The notes below the pieces were generated by a model that worked only from the letters and a program-made list of their open reading frames with translations, was not told the origin of the DNA and ran no database searches. Below are positions 57,412 through 64,000 of a DNA stretch of 64,000 nt, piece after piece; the first letter of the stretch is position 1; every line of letters starts with the position of its first letter. Source of the DNA: Gonatopus flavifemur (lineage: Eukaryota > Arthropoda > Insecta > Hymenoptera > Dryinidae); contig JAFFJZ010000054.1 in assembly GCA_018340375.1 (NCBI GenBank), forward strand, positions 248,001 to 312,000, given 5' to 3'. The position numbers and the translations under genes were made by a program.

Positions 57412-59197
57412 TTTAAAGTTAGGAGTTCCCGCAAATTCAATACAAACTGTCAGTTGGCAGCAAAGTGACCCCTAACACTGGGAGAAATTCCGCAAGTATC
57501 TCAAACGGAGCAGCAAACTAGCATGAAAGCAAGTAAGCCTCCAACAAAACTCAGGTTCAAACAGGTTGGTTTTACAGTTCAACCTCAAATTTTGGAAGAA
57601 AAACCCAGCGAATTTATCGTAATTAAAAAACCAACTTGAAATGACAATCAATATCGGAGTGAAAATGACAAGAAATATCAAATTTAGTATCATACGTACG
57701 TAGGACAAAAAATCAAACATACGTGATGCTCCTTCAAGAGCCCAAATGATGACAAATCCAAATTAGCAATGATGCAATTCGCACATATATTCGTGCGACA
57801 TAACAACGTTCTCACAAATAAAGCAAAACAAATTCAAAATGATATCAAATCAAATTCGCTTGAATATTCCAAGTGAATCAGCAACCAAATTATATTAAAT
57901 ATCTCTGATAAGTACTCGAATATCAAAACGTGCGATTTTAGCCTTTTAGCACCGCGAAATTATAGAAAGACGCTCAATTTTTCTCAGTTTGTTAGTGTGA
58001 AACGAAGAATACTAATTTCCAATGCTATTCCGTAGACATTTCCCAATCACAAATCATTTTGAATAAGAGAATCCTTCAATTTAAAAAATGTCTGCATATA
58101 GTGCCAGCTGGTTCTCCTTTTCACAATTCAACCCGCACGCAATTCGCAATTAAGAATTATTCAAAGCAAAGAATATTTGATTTCCAATAATGTTTCACAG
58201 CTTAATTGATGATATCGATTCGCGAGAACAATAAATCAATCAATGATCGTATGTTAAATTCTCAGTTAACTCAGGTACTCAACCACAGCAAAAACATAAT
58301 CGTAACAAATTTGAGCGATTTATATGTGTAAGTAAATTCCTATCACATCGAGCGCGGAGTAATTTGAAAATAAAAAAAAAATTATTAAAGTCGGTCTGAA
58401 ATCAAACAAGAAATGTGAAATCACAACGATCGAAGCTATTCAATAACTCATATGAACAAAACTTTTGATAGTCAAGATAACATATCGTTTCTAATAACAT
58501 AATACAACAAAAGCGTAAATCAGCTGATACTCTTGATTCGATCAACGTATTTACAGGCAAATATAATCGTTTGGAAGAACAATAAGATGTCGGAATATTT
58601 CGACGCTGAATTCAAATGTTAAATTCTACTTGCGCAAACCGTAGATGGATGAATCCTTCTCAACGATTTCCAGGTAAACCGCAAGGGAAATTCTCCTTCA
58701 AGTGCGTCGAGGTACCACAGCGTACGACGCATAGCAATAGCATCTCATAGCATCAGCAAAAAGACAGCAAAAGAGCATTGAACTTCAAGTTGCAACAACC
58801 AGTAAGCAACTGCATGCTCTCCTTCCAGCAGCGAACAGCAAGGAACGTTCGAAATCCAACAGCAAACAGCAAACCAGCAAGAAACGTTTGCTAATACAGC
58901 AAAAACGTAGTCAAAATCCGAGCAGCAAAAATGATTTCCGAAAAAACAGCAAGGAAACGCTTCCAAAGCTGCGATAGTTTGTAGTCGCATAGGCGAGTAC
59001 GATTGTCCAGCAGAGAGAAAAACCAATGCACTGGTTTTTCTCACAAGCTCATTGAGCTACCCGTAGCTATTCTCACGTTCTTCCTTCAGTTTACACTTAC
59101 TGGAGGGCGAAAACAACTTGCACAAGTCACACTGATTTTCCAATAAACTATTAACTGCAAGCATTGCACGCTTGCAACCACGCTGTGCTACAAAAAA
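57412..59197 (-). other. BEL/Pao 5' leader
   Basis: Non-coding leader between the 5' LTR and the gag start. A tract at 58750-58960 is rich in CAGCAAA words (TTTGCTG on the coding strand) and creates a spurious 99-codon frame. I could not identify a convincing primer-binding site. Confidence 0.5.
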
Positions 59198-59580
59198 TGT
59201 TTACTTGAAAGGATCAGTTCATTTGGGAAGGTACTTTAAATAATTATTCCGAAAGTGAGAATTAAATGTAACCACTATAGAATATATTTTCTTTAAATTT
59301 AACAACTTGGTTTTGTACAGATACGACCTATACAGGTGGTGATTGATTGAATGCTACGGGTCAACTGACTCACAAAGTCAAATTTCGCTGTACAATGATA
59401 TAGACACACACATACGTACAATTAATTCGCAAGGTGTCTACGCGATGAATATCACGTAGACCCTACGACCCTCAATGCTCTCTACTATCAGAGAGAAGGC
59501 CCTTGGCGCGTAGCGTGGAGAATGTAGGCGGGGCAATTGATATCGTTCAATAAGTATTGTAAAATGCGTCGTCTTAAACA
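59198..59580 (-). repeat. 5' LTR, 383 bp
   Basis: On the coding strand it starts TGTTTAAGACGACGC and ends TTTCAAGTAAACA. It abuts the target duplication copy GTGGC at 59581. Confidence 0.8.
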
Positions 59581-59585
59581 GTGGC

Positions 59586-60313
59586 GTTGGCCTGTGAAAA
59601 TTTCCAGTTGGGAACACGTTCAATTTTCAACTGCTGCTGCTGTTCGTTTGAATGCGATTTCTCTCCCACGTTGACATTTCCAGATGATTTGGATGTTGGA
59701 AATGTATTGAAACTGGACCGGTGTCCATATCTTTCCCCGTTCCAACGCTGAATGTCTTCGCTGTCAACTTCGTACGGCAGCTTTCGGATGCGTGCAGCAT
59801 CATGTATCCAGTCACGAGAGTATCTTCGGCGACAGCAATGTCTGGACAGCGCGTGCGTCACGTGTTAATTCTTCGCCAGCTTGATGCTCAATAGGGGGCG
59901 CGCCCGCTTCTTCACTCTTATCTATGCGATTTTTTGATGAAATTGATTAGCCAATCGGCACATAGCTGAATTCCGAGAATCGTAGATAAAAAAGATTGTA
60001 CATTTCTCACGGTCAAATCTTGATGCGACGATTCCTTGTTACAGGTTGGTGTTTACTGAATATCGATAGAACAAAACATCGAACTTCGTTGTCTATGAAC
60101 TGTGAAAATTTGCACAACATTCAGAAAGTTCAGTATTTTTTTCACCTACATAAATAAGTTCGATGTTTCGTACTATCGATGTCCAATGAACGCTAGTACA
60201 GGTCAATTACATTTCTCCTCGAAGATATTTAACATAACCATTAGAGATGTTGATGTCAATTCATTGCATCAGCCTTGTTTATCATAAAAAATCCACTCTC
60301 TTTAAATGAAGTT
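59586..60313. repeat. left arm of the giant palindrome, inner part
   Basis: This continues the left arm after the BEL insertion and mirrors 60985-61695. It contains the minus-strand counterpart (59574-59861) of the 117-codon frame in the right arm. Confidence 0.85.
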
Positions 60314-60390
60314 TGCCGTTTGCCGATCGTCATTTTTCAGAAAACATCGGTATACGCGGCGATTGGTCGTGATCTTGAGCACTCAAAGTA

Positions 60391-60427
60391 TATAAATATT
60401 GACGCTTTTTTGGATTCTTCATCATTC
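60391..60427 (+). promoter_or_regulatory. TATA box and initiator for the loop ORF
   Basis: TATAAATA at 60391-60398 is followed, 33 bases downstream, by the initiator-like TCATTC with its A at 60424. The ORF starts 36 bases later at 60460. This is standard insect core-promoter geometry, and it lies in the unique loop between the arms. Confidence 0.55.
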
Positions 60428-60459
60428 GCATCTCGGGTTTTTCGAACTCACCTGCGATT

Positions 60460-60744
60460 ATGGGTAAATATACGTTTGCGGAGTATTACGATATGTTAAT
60501 CACCTACGGTGAATGCGGTGAATCCGTGGTAGCTGGAGAACGGCGGTATCGCGAAACATTTTCTAATCGACGGCATCCCGGCATCAAATTTGGACGATCA
60601 TACTTTCATGATTGCAATTCATCTAATCATGACCTTTTTCTCAGCCCTTTAATCGGAACAATCATTCAATTCCAGAAGCATGAAAAGAATTTTGTATCAT
60701 TTCTCTATTATAAAGATTTCATCTTCATACACGAAATTTATTGA
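60460..60744 (+). CDS. DUF4817-like helix-turn-helix ORF in the palindrome loop
   Basis: The 94-residue product begins MGKYTFAEYYDMLITYGECG and continues to RRYRETFSNRRHPG. This closely follows the DUF4817 helix-turn-helix pattern (EYxDMLxxYGEC...AxxxYRExxPxRxHP) found at the N-terminus of insect transposon proteins. Residues ~5-50 carry the match; the rest (YFHDCNSS, FVSFLYYKDFIF) looks unrelated, as if truncated or frameshifted. No DDE catalytic domain follows. The ATG context (attATGG) and the TATA/Inr pair upstream support expression as a small DNA-binding protein. It could recognise the element's ends, but that is inference. Confidence 0.65.
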   Translation: MGKYTFAEYYDMLITYGECGESVVAGERRYRETFSNRRHPGIKFGRSYFHDCNSSNHDLFLSPLIGTIIQFQKHEKNFVSFLYYKDFIFIHEIY

Positions 60745-60847
60745 TCGATCAAACGTAAGTATATTCAATCGATTATTCTATCTGTGTCTGATTTTCAATC
60801 AAATTGAATTCATATGGATGTGAAAGAGCAGCTACATTCGTACAGGT

Positions 60848-60930
60848 GTATGGGTCAGTGGTAGCGGCGTCAACCCATACATTCGGAGACCTAAGTTCGA
60901 TTCCGCTGAAAACAATTTTTTTCCCCTTTT
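60848..60930 (+). ncRNA. tRNA-like sequence with Pol III-type boxes and T-run
   Basis: TGGGTCAGTGGTAGCGG resembles a tRNA A box/D arm and AGTTCGATTCC is one base from the B-box consensus, about 45 bases apart, followed by TTTTTTT at about 60916. The T-arm and acceptor stems do not pair well, so it is not a working tRNA. It may be a tRNA-derived (SINE-like) piece. Confidence 0.4.
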
Positions 60931-60943
60931 GTAAACAGCCAAC

Positions 60944-60959
60944 CGTTCTTTTGAGAACG
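60944..60959. other. hairpin, stem CGTTCT / AGAACG, in the loop
   Basis: TTTG loop; followed by ACCAATTTATTCAATACGTG. The same downstream phrase follows the hairpins at 61741 and 61851, so a unit of the arm repeat extends into the loop. Confidence 0.65.
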
Positions 60960-60984
60960 ACCAATTTATTCAATACGTGTGGAC

Positions 60985-63870
60985 AACTTCATTTAAAGAG
61001 AGTGGATTTTTTATGATAAACAAGACTGATGCAATGAATTGACATCAACATCTCAAATGGTTATGTTTAATATCTTCGAGGAGAAATGTAATTGACCTGT
61101 ACTAGCGTTCATTGGACATCGATAGTACGAAACATCGAACTCATTTATGTAGGTGAAAAAAATACTGAACTTTCTGAATGTTGTGCAAATTTTCACAGTT
61201 CATAGACAACGAAGTTCGATGTTTTGTTCTATCGATATTCAGTAAACACCAACCTGTACCAAGGAATCGTCGCATCAAGATTTGACCGTGAGAAATGTAC
61301 AATTTTGTTTATCTACGATTCTCGGAATCCAGCTATGTGCTGATTGGCCAATCAATTTCATAAAAAAAAATGCATAAATAAGAGTGAAGAAGCGGGCGCG
61401 CCCCCTATTGAGCATCAAGCTGGCGAAGAATCAACACGCGAAGCACGCGCTGTCCAGACACTCTCGTGACTGGATACATGATGCTGCACGCATCCGAAAG
61501 CTGCCGTACGGAGTTGACAGCGAAGACATTCACCGTTGGAACGGGGAAAGATATGGACACCGGTCCAGTTTCAATACATTTCCAACATCCAAATCATCTG
61601 GAAATGTCAACGTGGGAAAGAAATCGCATTCAAACGAACAGCAGCAGCAGTTGAAAATCGAACGTGTTCCCAACTGGAAATATTCACAGGCCAACGCCAC
61701 TAAACATTTCGCTCTGTTCATATTCACTGAAACATGAATCCGTTCTTTTAAGAACGACCGAATATATCAATACGCGTGAACAAGCTCATTCACCCAAACA
61801 AACTTTATCTTTCTTCTTAATATTTCAGGTGATATGAAAAAAAATGAATCCGTTCTCTTGAGAACGCCAAAATATTTCAATATGTGTGAACAACCCCATT
61901 TTCCTGAAGAAAATTTCTTTTCATTAATATTCCAGGTTGACCTTCTGCCATCGCGGGATGATTCCCTATTATTATAGTTTTTACGGGCAGAACGACATAC
62001 TCTAATTCAAATAACAAGATCAACGGATGAACATAAGTATTCACATTGAGAACGGACAATTTTACAGATTTCATTCAACATCATTCAGATAATGAATCCA
62101 ATGAGACATCGTCCCAAGTGAAAATCCATTTTATCGCTCTGCGAAGGCCCGATCTTCAGTAACGTAGAATGAGTGCAGTTGATTGACATGGATATCTCCA
62201 GCGCTTCGCTGCTCGCATGAATGTCTCGTATACGTTTCGATCAATCAGGTAACAAATCTTGGTCAACGTTAAATATTTAGAGAATGAATTGGATTGGAAA
62301 CATGTTCTTCAGTGAGGAACTATTCTATCGCTCTGAAAAGAGCAAATTTCCTTTTCAGCGTGGAGAATTCATGAATTTTTACAGGAATGCGAGTCGATCC
62401 GATCAAAACAGCGAGACAGTCAAAAAGTCGACGAAGCAACAAGAGGGACGAATGAACGAAATACTCACTTTGACGACTCACTGAGACAGTGTCATTTCAT
62501 ACATTTGATTGAATGTAAATTGATTGAGAAGTTATTCCCGGTGAAGATTCATTTTATCGCTCTGAAAAGAGCGGATTTTTTGTAATGTAAGACCGATGCA
62601 ATTGATTGGCATCGATATTCCAAGTGGTCTGATACTCGCATGCATTCTTCGAAAACGTTTCGACCAATCAGATTACGACTCTTAGTCAATATTGGATACT
62701 ATGAGAACGAAACGTGGTCCGTGATCGATATAACTATTTTCTTGCTTTGTAAAGGGTGGATTTCTCCGTCAACCTGCAGAATCCATCAATTTTGACGGAA
62801 ATACAAGGTGTGACATCGTAAACGACCCAATGATTGCACTTGATTGACATTGTAATCACATACGGTTTGTTTAGCTTAAATCAACCATTCGTGATACGAA
62901 TCAACCAATCAGGTGACAGCTCGAAACAGTTTCATTCAAAGCACATATGACTTCAAAGGGCATATTGTTATTTCAAATGGAAAAAGAATTGTCTTTGAAG
63001 ATTAACCAAATCCGTCCTTTTTAGGACGAATACATTTTCTCAACGTAGAAACGCGCTCGAACTTGCACACAATTTGAATTAGATTTCGATTCAAACATGA
63101 ATGATCTTGAGTGATCTCAAGTAAGTTATTAACGTTCGATAAACCCTTTATAATCATCGAATGATGTAGAAAGGGTGAATTCGAATAAATTCATCATTGT
63201 TCAATGTTGTGGTTGGGATAAGTCGAAAACACATTCTCCAGAAGAATCATTTGAAACGGCCGAGGATTGATCTAACATACATTGATTCTCGACCAATCAG
63301 AATACAGGATTCGGAATCAAATCTCTTGTGTCAAACTTACTAATCAAACCGTTCAAATTGGGTATCGGATGAATAAAAATTCTCATGTTTTCTTTTTTAC
63401 ATGAAAATTCTGATTGAAGACGAGTAGTTATACTCTTTTCTCCCACTTGAATCCCTATCCCTACGAAATAACACTATTTTACATTTGTCTGCGTCATAAA
63501 AATCATTACTGAAATTACAACTTTCACCCACAGCATATCGTGATAAGAATCCATGACAATAATCAATTTTCCCACGGTGTCGACGAATTCAATCGTTCTA
63601 CATAGAAAATTTACCAATTTGTATGTTGGTGAATCGTATCGATTATACCGCTCAGCTGATCGTATGAGCGCCCTCTGCAAGCACCTTCCTCTCTTGTTCT
63701 GTTATGACGCTTCTGAATGACCGATGAATCCACCTCATAATCAGTCAACTTTAATTAATTACATCTCGGAAATTATGCGTCGGAGAGCATTGTGCAAAAG
63801 GACAAATCGTTTTAGAATTCCATCAGGAATCCACTCCCAAAAGAGAGTGCGGGAATTTTGAATCACCCTG
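60985..63870. repeat. right arm of the giant palindrome
   Basis: This is the uninterrupted arm, mirror of the split left arm. Hairpins lie at 61741-61756 and 61851-61866 (CGTTCT stems) and near 62329, 62558 and 63013 (GCTCT and CGTCCT stems). The vacant BEL site is at 61696-61700. Confidence 0.88.
61384..61737 (+). CDS. unassigned 117-codon frame conserved in both arms
   Basis: The protein has SRDWIHDAARIRKLPYGV, then a Ser/Asn/Gln-rich part ending in SNEQQQQLKIERVP. The left arm carries the counterpart on the minus strand (59574-59861, 95 codons), differing by a few substitutions and an altered N-terminus. No known domain. Arms copy each other, so conservation between them is not independent evidence of coding. 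Confidence 0.3.
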   Translation: MKKRARPLLSIKLAKNQHAKHALSRHSRDWIHDAARIRKLPYGVDSEDIHRWNGERYGHRSSFNTFPTSKSSGNVNVGKKSHSNEQQQQLKIERVPNWKYSQANATKHFALFIFTET

Positions 63871-63872
63871 TA

Positions 63873-64000
63873 GATGGATCTGAGTATTCTCCGGATCGCT
63901 GAATACAAATTTGGTGTCAGATCTGCCAAATTCGATATGGCGGAGCCAATATGACTTCGGAAGAGTACTGAAATCGTCTCATTTTTTAAGTCCTTCTGCC
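63873..64000 (-). repeat. 'ATGGCGG' repeat, right flank of the giant element
   Basis: CTCCGGATCGCTGAATAC, GTGTCAGATCTGCCAAATTC and ATATGGCGGAGCC follow the same order as the unit interrupted at 49756. Confidence 0.7.

Larger units (their letters stand above)
51932..59580 (-). mobile_element. BEL/Pao LTR retrotransposon in the left arm of the palindrome
   Basis: The 7649-bp element starts TGTTCACTTG and ends CTTAAACA on the plus strand, giving TG...CA termini with a 5-bp duplication, GTGGC. Transcription runs leftward: 5' LTR at 59198-59580, a 1.8-kb leader, a gag-pol frame from 57411 to 52113, and a truncated 3' LTR. Gene order and DUF1759/DUF1758-type domains are those of the BEL/Pao group. 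No envelope-like frame is present. A stop, a frameshift, an altered integrase residue and a shortened LTR make the copy inactive. Confidence 0.93.
49757..63870. mobile_element. giant inverted-repeat transposon (~2.9-kb TIRs) holding a BEL/Pao insertion
   Basis: The outer ends are CAGGGTGATTCAAAATTCCC and its exact mirror, with TA on each side (49755-49756, 63871-63872). The left arm is 49757-51931 plus 59586-60313 (2903 bp); the right arm is 60985-63870 (2886 bp). They match over their full length at roughly 95-98% by eye. The loop 60314-60984 carries the only candidate transposase-related ORF, a promoter and a tRNA-like sequence. Without the retrotransposon the element is about 6.46 kb. TA target, terminal words and the DUF4817-like helix-turn-helix point to a Tc1/mariner-related (IS630-type) origin, but the catalytic domain is absent and TIRs of this length are extreme. 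Confidence 0.85.

Noticed and set aside
58745..59044. 99-codon cysteine-rich minus-strand frame
   Set aside because: Produced by the CAGCAAA-rich tract of the BEL leader; the cysteines come from the repeated word.
60848..60930. Functional tRNA gene
   Set aside because: Box-like words are present but T-arm and acceptor stems do not pair, so I kept it only as tRNA-like.
51932..63870. Viral integration or polydnavirus-type segment
   Set aside because: BEL/Pao gene content without envelope, a 5-bp duplication and TA-flanked outer ends explain the region as nested transposons; no viral structural gene is seen.

Overview
This is a eukaryotic, AT-rich, repeat-dense window, most likely from an insect. 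It holds mariner transposases of two subfamilies, hAT-type miniature elements with 8-bp target duplications, non-LTR retrotransposons, a BEL/Pao LTR retrotransposon, a Mutator-like transposase and several satellite arrays. I recognise no host gene. The nesting of elements and satellites looks like heterochromatic or gene-poor DNA. The species cannot be named from this sequence; a hymenopteran is only a guess.

Layout. 1-6.7 kb: fragments of a ~125-bp degenerate repeat, an orphan LINE ORF1 (gag-like) and small palindromic elements. 7.1-11.7 kb: a complete 4.6-kb DNA transposon with ~530-bp terminal inverted repeats (TIRs) and a broken DDE-like transposase whose superfamily I cannot assign. 11.7-17.4 kb: an inverted pair of coding-like fragments, a hAT miniature element, a Mutator-like transposase with one in-frame stop, and a TA-flanked mariner with one frameshift. 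17.5-24 kb: small palindromes, a 386-bp tandem duplication split by a 5'-truncated LINE, and a ~2.1-kb array of a 244-bp satellite. 24.6-26.5 kb: a hAT-like element holding smaller elements. 27.3-35.9 kb: a ~240-bp tandem repeat split by an apparently full-length LINE, whose ORF1 is itself split by a mauritiana-type mariner. 36-49 kb: miniature elements, microsatellites, a degenerate 12-bp repeat tract, a 308-bp satellite with alternating A/B monomers, and a 57-bp minisatellite.

The outstanding object is at 49757-63870. It is one TA-flanked element whose two terminal inverted repeats are ~2.9 kb each and meet across a 671-bp loop. The loop carries a TATA/Inr promoter, a short ORF with a DUF4817-like helix-turn-helix, and a tRNA-like sequence followed by a T-run. 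The arms carry a series of 16-nt hairpins whose stems differ in sequence but keep base pairing. A 7.65-kb BEL/Pao retrotransposon sits in the left arm with a perfect 5-bp duplication, and the matching site in the right arm is empty. The same ~125-bp repeat runs up to both outer ends, which supports insertion as one unit.

Nearly every coding region here belongs to a mobile element. Most carry stops or frameshifts, so the window is largely a record of successive insertions rather than a set of cooperating genes.
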